Positions 50,204 through 58,522 of a DNA stretch of 64,000 nt are shown here, in pieces. Under the pieces are notes generated by a model. It worked only from the letters and a program-made list of their open reading frames with translations. It searched no databases and had not been told where the DNA came from. How positions within the stretch are numbered: position 1 is the first letter of the stretch; every line of letters starts with the position of its first letter. This DNA comes from Citrobacter freundii. GTDB taxonomy: Bacteria; Bacteroidota; Bacteroidia; Chitinophagales; Chitinophagaceae. The translations under genes were made by a program, and so were the position numbers. The stretch covers positions 1 to 64,000 of the forward strand of contig QFQQ01000043.1 in NCBI GenBank assembly GCA_003243445.1, read 5' to 3'.

Positions 50204-51958
50204 TCAGACCTCTTCCCGTGATAAGACAATTTCCGCCACCCCACGCCCCTGCGGCACCATCGGAAATACGTTATTCTCTTTCCCAACCATGATCTCCAAT
50301 AAAAAGCTACCCTTGTTGTCGAGCATTTCTTTCAATGAGCTTTGCAGGTCTTCACGTTTGGAGATGCTTTTACCAGGAATGCCGAAGCCTTTTGCTACCT
50401 GTACAAAATCAGGGCTGGTGATATCTACGAATGAATATCTTTTTTCATGGAAAAGTTGTTGCCATTGCCTTACCATGCCAAGGAACTGGTTGTTCAGGAT
50501 CATGATTTTTACATCCGGTTTGAACTGCATGATCGTGCCCAATTCCTGCAGTGTCATCTGGAAGCCACCATCACCGACGATCGCAACTGTTGTTCTTTTG
50601 GGATCGCCATAGGCAGCGCCGATGGCTGCAGGCAGTGCAAAGCCCATGGTTCCTAAACCGCCACTTGTTACATTGCTGCGTGTTTGATTGAATTTTGCAT
50701 AACGGCAGGCTACCATCTGGTGCTGACCTACGTCAGTAACAATGATCGCATCGCCTTTGGTTAATGCATTCAGTTCTTTCAGTACTTCACCCATGGTGAG
50801 GATATCACCTGTAGGATTCAGTTCATCTTTTATGACTTTATCTTCTTCTTTCTGTTGAAATTCTTTAAAGCGCTGCAACCATGCGGGATAAACTTTCTGT
50901 TCGATCGCCTCTGTCAGCAACGGCAATGTTTCTTTACAATCACCCCAGACGGGCACGGTTGACTTTACGTTCTTGTCGATCTCGGCAGGATCGATATCAA
51001 GGTGAATGACCTTCGCCTGTTTGGCATATTTATCCAAACGACCCGTTACGCGGTCATCAAAGCGCATCCCGATCGCGATCAGTACATCGCATTCGTTGGT
51101 CAGCACATTTGGTCCGTAATTACCATGCATACCAAGCATACCAACACCAAGCGGGTGGTCAGTCGGCAATGCGCTCATGCCCATGATGGTCCATGCAGCA
51201 GGAATGCCGGATTTCTCTACGAATTTTTTGAATTCATTTTCGGCTTTGCCAAGGATCACGCCCTGACCGAAAATGATGAACGGCTTTTCTGCTTCATTGA
51301 TGAGTTTCGCCGCTTCCGCCACATATTCTTTGCGGACAATCGGCTTCGGACGATAGCTGCGGATATGATTGCATTTTTCATAGCCTGCATAATCGAACTT
51401 TTGCAGTTGTGCATTCTTGGTGATATCGATCAGTACCGGACCGGGGCGGCCACTCTTTGCGATATAGAAAGCCTTTGCAAGTGTTGCAGGTATTTCAGTT
51501 GCATCCGTTACCTGGAAATTCCATTTGGTAACAGGCGTAGTGATATTGATCACATCCGTTTCCTGGAAGGCATCAGTGCCCAGCAGATGTGCAAACACCT
51601 GACCGGTGATACATACAACGGGAGTGGAGTCAATCATGGCATCAGCCAGACCTGTTACAAGATTTGTTGCACCTGGGCCGCTTGTAGCGAAGACCACGCC
51701 CACGTCGCCGGAGGCGCGTGCATAACCCTGTGCAGCATGTATAGCGCCCTGTTCGTGACGGACAAGTATATGTTTGAGACGATCGTTATAATCATACAAT
51801 GCATCATAGATCGGCATGATCGCACCGCCGGGATAACCGAAAATGGTTTCCACACCTTCCGCTAAAAAAGCTTCCAGCACGGCTTCACTTCCTGAGATAG
51901 AAGTTGTTGATTTTGTCTTTGGCTTTACCTGGTCTTTATTTGCCTGGAGCGTTTCCAT
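50204..51958 (-). CDS. ilvB: Acetolactate synthase large (catalytic) subunit
   Basis: A 584-aa ThDP/FAD enzyme that condenses pyruvate with pyruvate or 2-oxobutyrate. The catalytic Glu lies in LVRHEQGAIHAAQGYARASG, after FGYPGGAIMPIYD. The FAD domain is central. The ThDP-Mg motif runs from VGDGGFQMTLQEL to ILNNQFLGMVRQWQ. It follows the TonB-like gene by 11 bp, so the two are in one transcript. Confidence 0.96.
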   Translation of the reverse strand: METLQANKDQVKPKTKSTTSISGSEAVLEAFLAEGVETIFGYPGGAIMPIYDALYDYNDRLKHILVRHEQGAIHAAQGYARASGDVGVVFATSGPGATNLVTGLADAMIDSTPVVCITGQVFAHLLGTDAFQETDVINITTPVTKWNFQVTDATEIPATLAKAFYIAKSGRPGPVLIDITKNAQLQKFDYAGYEKCNHIRSYRPKPIVRKEYVAEAAKLINEAEKPFIIFGQGVILGKAENEFKKFVEKSGIPAAWTIMGMSALPTDHPLGVGMLGMHGNYGPNVLTNECDVLIAIGMRFDDRVTGRLDKYAKQAKVIHLDIDPAEIDKNVKSTVPVWGDCKETLPLLTEAIEQKVYPAWLQRFKEFQQKEEDKVIKDELNPTGDILTMGEVLKELNALTKGDAIIVTDVGQHQMVACRYAKFNQTRSNVTSGGLGTMGFALPAAIGAAYGDPKRTTVAIVGDGGFQMTLQELGTIMQFKPDVKIMILNNQFLGMVRQWQQLFHEKRYSFVDITSPDFVQVAKGFGIPGKSISKREDLQSSLKEMLDNKGSFLLEIMVGKENNVFPMVPQGRGVAEIVLSREEV

Positions 51959-51969
51959 AAGCTCTGTTT

Positions 51970-52731
51970 TTATTTTTTCTTTTTTGAAGTAGGTAATTCA
52001 TAAGTGATCGGCTGGATGCGATAGGCGTTAAATGGTTCATTGAGATAAATTCCCGGGATCCATTTTGGGCTTCCGCTGATCACACTGATCGCGTCGCCAT
52101 CAACATCCGACCAACCTGATGATTTGTCAATCTTCGCGTTTGATACATTGCCTTCCTTGTCGATCACGAACATTACGCGGACAGTCAGGACCAATGTTTC
52201 ATCACTTTTTGTATTATAAAAATCTTTCTTCAGTTTTTTGCTGATGTATTTCTTCCATGCTTCTTCTCCACCTTTAAATGTCGCTTCCCGCATGTACACG
52301 AAATCATTGATCTGTTTGCCTGATTCGTCATATCCTTCCGCTACCATATCTTTTGTTCCCGGTGCACGATGAATATAAGCGTGCTTTTTACCGGAAGGGT
52401 AGAAGATGTATCCGCGAAGCGTCAAACCTTCCCTGTCCAGCACAGCTGAATCCTTCATCTTTCCATCCCTGTAGTAGCTTACCTGTACTTCCTTTGGTTT
52501 GCCAAAAACAGTATCCGCAAACGTCGATCTCATATAAAGCACACCATTGTCTTTCCAGTAAGAATAACAACGATACACATCTCCATCTTTAATGAATTCA
52601 GTCCGATACATTGCATTTGCCGGCGTCGTCCGCGCCCAAAGAGAATCATAGTATTGAATTACTCTCTCCTGTGCGTTGCTGCTGACGGCTGTCAACACCA
52701 GCATTAGTGTAATGTATAAAACTTGTTTCAT
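51970..52731 (-). CDS. Exported protein with C-terminal TonB-like domain
   Basis: A 253-aa protein from the ATG at 52729-52731 (MKQVLYITLMLVLTAVSSNAQ, a signal peptide). The frame is open 21 codons further up without good start context. The middle contains MORN-like YRDGKMKDSAVLDREG segments. The last 95 residues have the TonB C-terminal fold (VRVMFVIDKEGNVSNAKID, WIPGIYLNEPFNAYRI). It lacks the N-terminal anchor and Pro-rich spacer of a real TonB. It lies between ilvD and ilvB, where no role in amino acid synthesis is expected. Confidence 0.8.
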   Translation of the reverse strand: MKQVLYITLMLVLTAVSSNAQERVIQYYDSLWARTTPANAMYRTEFIKDGDVYRCYSYWKDNGVLYMRSTFADTVFGKPKEVQVSYYRDGKMKDSAVLDREGLTLRGYIFYPSGKKHAYIHRAPGTKDMVAEGYDESGKQINDFVYMREATFKGGEEAWKKYISKKLKKDFYNTKSDETLVLTVRVMFVIDKEGNVSNAKIDKSSGWSDVDGDAISVISGSPKWIPGIYLNEPFNAYRIQPITYELPTSKKKK

Positions 52732-52766
52732 GTTATATGGCAGTTTTCGTTTTGGCTTTGCACTGG

Positions 52767-52806
52767 CAGACAATTCGCATAATCCGCGTTTCAAAATCCG
52801 CGTTAT
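52767..52806. repeat. D-like repeat, single arm
   Basis: Units AATTCGCATAATCCGCG and AAATCCGCGTTATG resemble one arm of the D element at 36.2-36.4 kb. It lies over the ilvD stop (52803-52805). Confidence 0.6.
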
Positions 52807-54488
52807 GCTTCATCGGTCACACACCCTTCACTTGCATCCTTTACACTCTTCGCATATTTATAAAGAACTCCTTTCGTTACTTTCAGCGCCGGTTGTTTCC
52901 ATGCCGCTTTTCTTTTAGCGATCTCATCTTCGCTTACTTTCAGCGTCAGCGTATTTTTTACTGCGTCGATCTCAATGATATCGTCGTCCTGAACGAGGCC
53001 GATCAGACCGCCTTCAAAAGCTTCTGGTGTAATATGCCCTACAACAAATCCATGCGTACCGCCACTGAAACGTCCGTCAGTGATGAGGGCAACTGATTTA
53101 CCTAAACCAGCTCCGATGATCGCGCCGGTAGGTTTCAGCATTTCCGGCATACCCGGTGCGCCTTTGGGGCCGATATTGCGGATGACGATCACGTCTCCTG
53201 CATGTACTTTTTTGGAAGCAAGGCCTGCAAGCAGATCTTTTTCTCCATCAAATACGCGGGCTGTTCCTTCAAAACGTTCGCCTTCCTTGCCACTGATCTT
53301 TGCCACACTCCCTTTCTCTGCAAGGTTGCCATAAAGGATCTGCAGGTGGCCAGTCGCTTTTAATGGTCTTTCAAGCGGATAGATGATATCCTGTTTTTCG
53401 AAATCGAGATCTGGTGCTTCAGCGAGATTCTCTGCGACAGTTTTTCCGGTAACAGTTAAGCAATGGCCATGCAGCAATCCTTTGCTCAGTAAATATTTCA
53501 TTACAGCAGGAACACCGCCATGTTTATGCAGGTCTTCCATCATATACTTGCCGCTTGGTTTGAAATCGGCCAGTACGGGAATACGATCACTGATCGCCTG
53601 GAAATCATCCGGCGTAAGCGGTACGTCCACACTTTTCGCAATAGCGATCAGGTGAAGAACTGCGTTTGTGCTTCCTCCGAGTACCATGATCACGGTGATC
53701 GCATTTTCAAATGCTTCACGCGTCATGATATCACGTGGCTTGATATCTTTTTCGAGTAATAATTTAATAGCGGCTCCGGCAGCTGCACATTCTTTTTGTT
53801 TGTCTTCGCTCAGTGCAGGGTTGGAGGATGAATTTGGTAGACTCATGCCCAATGCCTCAATAGCACTCGCCATGGTGTTGGCGGTATACATACCACCACA
53901 AGCGCCGGCGCCGGGGCAGGAGTTTTTGATGATGCCTTTGAAGTCGCCTTCTTCGAGCGTTCCGGCGATCTTTCTTCCCACGGCTTCGAATGCACTTACA
54001 ATGTTCAGGTGATGCTCGTCTTTATAATGACCCGGAGCGATGGTGCCGCCATACAGCATAATCGAAGGGCGGTTCAAACGGCCCATTGCCATTACAGAAC
54101 CCGGCATGTTCTTATCACAACCAGGAACAGTGATCAATGCATCATAATATTGTGCACCTGCATTTGTTTCGATGCTGTCAGCGATCACGTCACGGCTTAC
54201 AAGACTGTAACGCATACCATCTGTACCCATGCTGATACCATCACTTACGCCAATCGTATAGAACTTCAATCCAAGAAGACCATCCACTGCGTCCACACTT
54301 TTCTTGATGCTGACGGAAAGATCATTGAGGTGCATGTTACAGGGATTCCCATCCCAGCCCATGCTTACGATACCGACCTGTGCTTTATGGAAATCTTCTT
54401 CTTTAAAGCCAATGCCATAATACATCGCCTGTGCGCCTGCCTGCGTTTCGTCCTGTGTGAGTGTCTTCGAGTATTTATTCAGTTCCAT
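52803..54488 (-). CDS. ilvD: Dihydroxy-acid dehydratase
   Basis: A 561-aa Fe-S dehydratase giving 2-oxo acids in valine and isoleucine synthesis. Cluster cysteines lie in GCDKNMPGSVMAMGRLN and CPGAGACGGMYTANTMAS, with the early Cys in GNPCNMHLNDL. The catalytic C-terminal region GGRFSGGTHGFVVGHITPEA is intact. It is separated from ilvE by an A-family element of about 100 bp. Confidence 0.96.
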   Translation of the reverse strand: MELNKYSKTLTQDETQAGAQAMYYGIGFKEEDFHKAQVGIVSMGWDGNPCNMHLNDLSVSIKKSVDAVDGLLGLKFYTIGVSDGISMGTDGMRYSLVSRDVIADSIETNAGAQYYDALITVPGCDKNMPGSVMAMGRLNRPSIMLYGGTIAPGHYKDEHHLNIVSAFEAVGRKIAGTLEEGDFKGIIKNSCPGAGACGGMYTANTMASAIEALGMSLPNSSSNPALSEDKQKECAAAGAAIKLLLEKDIKPRDIMTREAFENAITVIMVLGGSTNAVLHLIAIAKSVDVPLTPDDFQAISDRIPVLADFKPSGKYMMEDLHKHGGVPAVMKYLLSKGLLHGHCLTVTGKTVAENLAEAPDLDFEKQDIIYPLERPLKATGHLQILYGNLAEKGSVAKISGKEGERFEGTARVFDGEKDLLAGLASKKVHAGDVIVIRNIGPKGAPGMPEMLKPTGAIIGAGLGKSVALITDGRFSGGTHGFVVGHITPEAFEGGLIGLVQDDDIIEIDAVKNTLTLKVSEDEIAKRKAAWKQPALKVTKGVLYKYAKSVKDASEGCVTDEA

Positions 54489-54491
54489 TTT

Positions 54492-54596
54492 AAAGTAAAA
54501 ATTAAAAAGTAAAAAGTCAAAATATCATTCAAAAGTTAAGTAAGAGCTCATGCGGAAGCGAGGCTGTTTTTACTTTTTACTTTTGACTTTTGACTT
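54492..54596. repeat. A-family inverted-arm repeat, copy 12 (ilvE-ilvD junction)
   Basis: The left arm (54492-54525) and right arm (54567-54596) flank a loop of about 41 nt. The ilvE frame runs through the right arm and stops inside the loop (54548-54550), so the element encodes about 15 C-terminal residues of IlvE. Confidence 0.92.
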
Positions 54597-55468
54597 GCTT
54601 CCGTTACACGATCTTTATATGCTGTTTGAATTCGTTTGCTTATTGAATCATTCCAGTTTGCGGGGAATGTGGTGTCATCGATACTTTCCCAGCCGATGAC
54701 TTCAGCGGCTGTGCCACAGAAGAATGCGGTGTCGGCCCGTTTGAGCTGTTCGAGTGTGTATTGGCCTTCTTCTACATCGATATCCAGTTCAGTGCAGAGT
54801 TCAAGCACTGTTGCCCTGGTGATGCCCGGTAGGATATTGCCGAGAGCGGGCGTGAAGAGCTTGCCGTCTTTTTCAAAAAAGATATTGGCTCCGGGGCCTT
54901 CTGCTATGAAATCATTCATATCAGTCAGCAATGCTTCATCATATCCTGCAGCTTTTGCTTCCTGGCTGGCAAGGATGGAGTTTACATAGTGACCACCAGC
55001 TTTCGCCTGTATGTTGAATCCCTTTGGATTCGGGCGTTGATAAGAAGATGCTTTGATTCTTAAGAGCTTTTCACCAAGGAATGGCTGCATTTCCCAGGCC
55101 TGTATCGTGATGAAAGATTCCGTATTTTTTGCGAAGCTCATATTGGCCGGTGCGTAAACTACCGGGCGGATATAAGCATCCTGAAAGTTGTTCCTTTTCA
55201 GTACTTCATAGTTCGCAGCGATCAGTTCTTCCACTGTCCATGTGTAAGGCATGTTCATCAGACGGGCTGATTCAGCCAGGCGTTCATAATGTTCTTTCGC
55301 CTTGAAGATCTTTGTTTCTCCATGGATATTCTTATACGAACGGATGCCTTCAAAAACGGAATAGCCATAGTGAAGCGACTGACTGTATAAGTCCATCTTT
55401 GCTTCGCTGGCCTTTACGAATTCGCCATTCAGCCACAGTACGGTATGTTCATTATAATAAGAAGCCAT
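54548..55468 (-). CDS. ilvE: Branched-chain amino acid aminotransferase
   Basis: A 306-aa class IV PLP aminotransferase, last step of Val/Ile/Leu synthesis. The PLP lysine is in IQAKAGGHYVNS, and the cofactor-binding stretch is FIAEGPGANIFF. LPGITRATVLELC and the C-terminal FFCGTAAEVIGW are diagnostic. The natural protein should end near YKDRVTEA. The final SQKSKVKSKNSLASA is translated from the A-family repeat. First structural gene after the attenuator. Confidence 0.95.
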   Translation of the reverse strand: MASYYNEHTVLWLNGEFVKASEAKMDLYSQSLHYGYSVFEGIRSYKNIHGETKIFKAKEHYERLAESARLMNMPYTWTVEELIAANYEVLKRNNFQDAYIRPVVYAPANMSFAKNTESFITIQAWEMQPFLGEKLLRIKASSYQRPNPKGFNIQAKAGGHYVNSILASQEAKAAGYDEALLTDMNDFIAEGPGANIFFEKDGKLFTPALGNILPGITRATVLELCTELDIDVEEGQYTLEQLKRADTAFFCGTAAEVIGWESIDDTTFPANWNDSISKRIQTAYKDRVTEASQKSKVKSKNSLASA

Positions 55469-55493
55469 GGTTATCTGTTTGATAAATGAGCAT

Positions 55494-55522
55494 AAAAAAA
55501 CCCGCCTTTTTGGAGGCGGGTT
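55494..55522 (-). terminator. Attenuator terminator of the ilv operon
   Basis: Read on the minus strand: AACCCGCC (55522-55515), 8-nt loop, GGCGGGTT (55506-55499), then a T run. It lies 19 bp past the leader peptide stop and 26 bp before the ilvE ATG. Its 5' arm CCGCCTCC (55519-55512) can instead pair with GGAGGTGG in the leader. Confidence 0.92.
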
Positions 55523-55540
55523 CGTATTTCGTTTTGAGTT

Positions 55541-55645
55541 TTATATACAATTTCCACCTCCAGACGTTGCAGGAATAATAATCACCACCACAATAATAAT
55601 CGCGGTAATAATGGAAGTGATGTTATTAACTCTGCTATTCTGCAT
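55541..55645 (-). CDS. ilv operon leader peptide (attenuator)
   Basis: A 34-codon open frame, ATG at 55643-55645 and TAA at 55541-55543. It begins MQNSRVNN, continues ITSIITAIIIVVVIII and ends PATSGGGNCI. Thirteen of the 34 residues are Ile or Val outside the first eight, including nine in a row. A ribosome short of charged tRNA-Ile or tRNA-Val would stall there, leaving GGAGGTGG (codons 29-31) free to block the terminator. No leucine codons occur, so control is by Ile and Val. It is equivalent in role to ilvL of enterobacteria but unrelated in sequence. Confidence 0.9.
   Translation of the reverse strand: MQNSRVNNITSIITAIIIVVVIIIPATSGGGNCI
55554..55561 (-). promoter_or_regulatory. Antiterminator segment of the ilv leader
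   Basis: GGAGGTGG on the minus strand (glycine codons of the leader) is complementary to CCGCCTCC at 55519-55512 with one G-U pair. Pairing would exclude the terminator hairpin. Confidence 0.75.
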
Positions 55646-55661
55646 GAAGGATGTTATACTC

Positions 55662-55669
55662 CAAATATA
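55662..55669 (-). promoter_or_regulatory. Possible -7 box of the ilv leader promoter
   Basis: TATATTTG on the minus strand matches TAnnTTTG and lies 16 bp before the leader ATG, implying a very short untranslated start. No -33 TTTG lies at the usual spacing; a TTTG within the adjacent A-family repeat end is about 28 bp away. Confidence 0.45.
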
Positions 55670-55698
55670 GGACATCCTTCGATATGAAAAGAACTTTC

Positions 55699-55803
55699 AA
55701 AGTAAAAATTCAAAAGTAAAAAGTAAAAAAAAGCAGCAAGCCTGTAAGAAGTCTCCTATTATCAGGGACTTATTTTTACTTTTTACTTTTGAATTTTTAC
55801 TTT
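55699..55803. repeat. A-family inverted-arm repeat, copy 13
   Basis: The left arm (55699-55732) and right arm (about 55771-55803) enclose a loop of about 38 nt. It lies between leuB and the ilv leader promoter region. Confidence 0.88.
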
Positions 55804-55805
55804 GT

Positions 55806-56921
55806 TTAAATGATCGTCGATTTTCGCGCTTCGATATTCTCCTGCTTCACTGATCCCGGAATCTTTCCACTTACGTAATCACTGATCAGCTCGCCGAGGG
55901 TGGAAGTGAAATAGAAATTCACCGGGTCGATATCTTTTGTTACGAAGCCATTGGTCAGAGTCCAGTTCACCGCTTCTCTAACCAGGTTTGCCTCTTCCGT
56001 CAATCCGAAATGATCCAGCAGCAAGGCTGCAGATAGGATAGAGCCAAGCGGATTCGCAATATCTTTTCCGGCGGCCTGCGGATAAGAACCGTGGATAGGT
56101 TCAAACAGAGCAGAACCGCTTCCAATAGAAGCTGAAGGCAGCAGTCCAAGCGAACCGCTGATCACACTGGCTTCGTCGCTGATGATATCACCAAACATGT
56201 TCTCTGTCAATACAACATCAAACTGTTTTGGATTCAGGATGATCTGCATGGCAGCGTTGTCTACGAAAAGAAAATCCAGTTCTACATCGCTGTACTGGCT
56301 GGCAATCTCTTTCACCACTTTGCGCCAGAGGCGTGAAGTTTCCAGCACGTTTGCTTTATCTACTAAAGTCAGTTTCTTTCTTCTTTTCTGTGCAGCCTGG
56401 AATGCCAGGTGTGCAATGCGCTCGATCTCTTCGGCAGAGTACACACAGTCATCAGAGGCTGAATTACCGTCAGCGCTGATCTCTTTTTTCCCGAAATAAA
56501 TACCGCCGGTCAACTCACGATAGATCACAAAATCCACGTCTTCAATATTCTTTGTCTTCAATGGAGAAAGGTGATGCAACGCGGTGTATGTTGTAACAGG
56601 GCGGATGTTGGCAAACAGTTGCAATGATTTGCGGAGTTTCAACAGGCCTTGTTCCGGTCTTACTTTAGCAGTAGGATCGTTATCATATTTTGGATGACCG
56701 ATCGCTCCGAAGAGGATCGCATCGCTGTTCAGGCAAACTTCAATCGTTTCGTCAGGAAGGGGATTGCCGGTTTTGTCGATGGCATCAGCGCCCATCAGGC
56801 AATAGGTATAATTGAATTCATGGCTGAACGAATCAGCGATCGCGTTCAATACGCGGATCGACTGGCGTGTTACTTCGGGACCGATACCGTCACCTTCAAT
56901 GACTGCAATGTTTTTGTTCAT
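55806..56921 (-). CDS. leuB: 3-isopropylmalate dehydrogenase
   Basis: A 371-aa NAD-dependent oxidative decarboxylase of leucine synthesis. The N-terminal IAVIEGDGIGPEVT, the substrate-binding RELTGGIYFG and the family signature NMFGDIISDEASVISGSLGLL are intact. Length is normal. It follows leuD by 18 bp. Confidence 0.97.
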   Translation of the reverse strand: MNKNIAVIEGDGIGPEVTRQSIRVLNAIADSFSHEFNYTYCLMGADAIDKTGNPLPDETIEVCLNSDAILFGAIGHPKYDNDPTAKVRPEQGLLKLRKSLQLFANIRPVTTYTALHHLSPLKTKNIEDVDFVIYRELTGGIYFGKKEISADGNSASDDCVYSAEEIERIAHLAFQAAQKRRKKLTLVDKANVLETSRLWRKVVKEIASQYSDVELDFLFVDNAAMQIILNPKQFDVVLTENMFGDIISDEASVISGSLGLLPSASIGSGSALFEPIHGSYPQAAGKDIANPLGSILSAALLLDHFGLTEEANLVREAVNWTLTNGFVTKDIDPVNFYFTSTLGELISDYVSGKIPGSVKQENIEARKSTII

Positions 56922-56939
56922 GGTAATAGTTTGGCTTTA

Positions 56940-57536
56940 TTAATGGACTGGATTTTCGAATTGTTCTATTTCAGGTTTAATGCTCAATAAGAAATCAATA
57001 TCGTCGTATCCATTCAACAGGCATGTTTTTTTATAACTGTTGATGTCAAAAGACTCTTTTTCTCCTGTTGATCTGATCTGGATGAATTGTTCCGGCAGGT
57101 TCACCTCAATCTCAGTCGCCGGATCTTTTTCTACCGCCGTAAATATCTTCTGCAGGAATTCTTCAGAAGTAGTTACCGGCAGCAGGAAGTTATTCAATGC
57201 ATTGTTCTTAAAAATATCTGCAAAGAAGCTGCTCACCACTACATCAAAGCCCGCGTCTTTGATCGCCCATGCCGCATGCTCCCGGCTTGATCCGCAACCG
57301 AAGTTTTTTGCGGCGACCAATACTTTTCCTTTATAAGTAGGATCATTCAGCACAAAATCTTTCTTTGGCTTTGTTTCATCATCCTGCTCATAACGCCAGT
57401 CGCGGAACAGGTTCTTTCCAAACCCATCTCTGCTTGTTGCTTTCAGAAAGCGAGCAGGAATGATCTGGTCGGTATCCACGTTCTCGATGTTGAGCGGAAC
57501 GGCGGTGGAGGTTACTATGTTGATTTGTTTGCTCAT
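56940..57536 (-). CDS. leuD: 3-isopropylmalate dehydratase small subunit
   Basis: A 198-aa swivel domain that completes the LeuCD isomerase. It contains the entrance VDTDQIIPARFLKATSRDGFG, the LVAAKNFGCGSSREHA-type loop (KNFGCGSSREHAAWAIKD) with substrate-specific residues, and FFADIFKNNALNNFLLPV. It is separated from leuC by the methyltransferase gene, an unusual arrangement. Confidence 0.96.
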   Translation of the reverse strand: MSKQINIVTSTAVPLNIENVDTDQIIPARFLKATSRDGFGKNLFRDWRYEQDDETKPKKDFVLNDPTYKGKVLVAAKNFGCGSSREHAAWAIKDAGFDVVVSSFFADIFKNNALNNFLLPVTTSEEFLQKIFTAVEKDPATEIEVNLPEQFIQIRSTGEKESFDINSYKKTCLLNGYDDIDFLLSIKPEIEQFENPVH

Positions 57537-57572
57537 CGGTCGGGTTGTTAAGTCGTTTTGTTTTGTTGGTTG

Positions 57573-57662
57573 GGTTCCATAAGTTCCATAGGTTTAAGAG
57601 GTTTCAAAGGTTGGATTCCTGACTTATGAAACTTATTAAACCTATTGAACCTATGAAACTTC
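57573..57662. repeat. B-family inverted-arm repeat, copy 4
   Basis: The left arm (57573-57612) is of GGTTCCATAAGTTCCATAGG-like units. The right arm (about 57624-57662) is of CTATTGAACCTATGAAACTT-like units. The right arm overlaps the end of the methyltransferase gene and provides its stop codon and last residues (KEVS). Confidence 0.85.
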
Positions 57663-58412
57663 TTTCGTTGCTACCATTCTCAGTCTGACATAATCCGCCC
57701 ACCAGTTTCCTTCCCGGTAATGCGTTTCTCTCAGTGATTCAACGGCATGCTGAATGATCTTTTCCATGGTTGCCGGCGGAACATGCTTGAAGAAGAATGA
57801 TCCGAACATGTTGAACCAGTTTTTCATGCCGTCTTCGCCTTCCAGTTTTGTATCGCGTTTGAAATACAAAGTCTGTTGGATGGTGAAGCCCTGTTTTTCC
57901 AGCAGCGTTGCATACGTTGCAACGGACGGGAAATACCAGTGATCTTTTAATTCTTCCAGCCCATGTTCTTTTAATGAGGTCTGTAATGCATTGACCATTG
58001 AAGCGACATTGTGCTGACCGCCCATTTCGAAAACGAAACGTCCGCCTGGTTTCAATGCATTCCAGATATTACGGATGGTGGAAGTCTGATCAGCGATCCA
58101 GTGCAGTGTTGCATTGGAAAATACTGCATCGAACTTCTCCTCAAAAGAAAAAACAGTAGCGTCTTTTACAAAGAACTGTAAGGATGGATAAGAAGCTTTT
58201 GCTTTTTCGATCATCTCTGCAGATGCATCGATGCCTGTAACTTCTGTTCCGAATCCTGCGATATCATTTGCCAGTTTACCGGTGCCGCAACCCAGATCAA
58301 GGATTGCTTCACCTGCCGATGGTTGCAGCCAATCAATAAGCGCTTCGCCGTATTGTGATACGAAGCTGTGCTTGTCGTCATATAATCTTGCATTCCATTT
58401 TATCTCAGGCAT
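57651..58412 (-). CDS. SAM-dependent methyltransferase, trans-aconitate methyltransferase-like
   Basis: A 253-aa class I methyltransferase from the ATG at 58410-58412 (MPEIKWNARLYDDKHSFV). A TTG two codons upstream is less likely. SAM motif I is ILDLGCGTGKLA (about residues 37-48), the acidic loop is VTGIDASAEMI, and motif IV region is FSNATLHWI. The WNxxLY start, the overall order and the length resemble E. coli Tam, which methylates trans-aconitate. Lying between leuC and leuD, it may act on an aconitate-like by-product of isopropylmalate isomerase. That is an inference. The C-terminal residues come from a B-family repeat. Confidence 0.85.
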   Translation of the reverse strand: MPEIKWNARLYDDKHSFVSQYGEALIDWLQPSAGEAILDLGCGTGKLANDIAGFGTEVTGIDASAEMIEKAKASYPSLQFFVKDATVFSFEEKFDAVFSNATLHWIADQTSTIRNIWNALKPGGRFVFEMGGQHNVASMVNALQTSLKEHGLEELKDHWYFPSVATYATLLEKQGFTIQQTLYFKRDTKLEGEDGMKNWFNMFGSFFFKHVPPATMEKIIQHAVESLRETHYREGNWWADYVRLRMVATKEVS

Positions 58413-58413
58413 G

Positions 58414-58522
58414 GTCAAAAGTCAAAAGTAAAAATTAAAAAATCTTAGGTCAAAGTGTCAAATTCAAAAAGTATAGTCTGCTTTTAGAGCCGTTTTTACT
58501 TTTTACTTTTGATTTTTGACTT
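58414..58522. repeat. A-family inverted-arm repeat, copy 14
   Basis: The left arm (58414-58443) and right arm (about 58493-58522) enclose a loop of about 49 nt. The element fills the leuC-methyltransferase gap and the leuC stop (58521-58523) overlaps its end. Confidence 0.88.

Noticed and set aside
51002..51865. Long open frame antisense to ilvB
   Set aside because: It lies wholly within a well-supported enzyme gene on the other strand, is Cys/His/Ile rich in the manner of antisense translation, and matches nothing.
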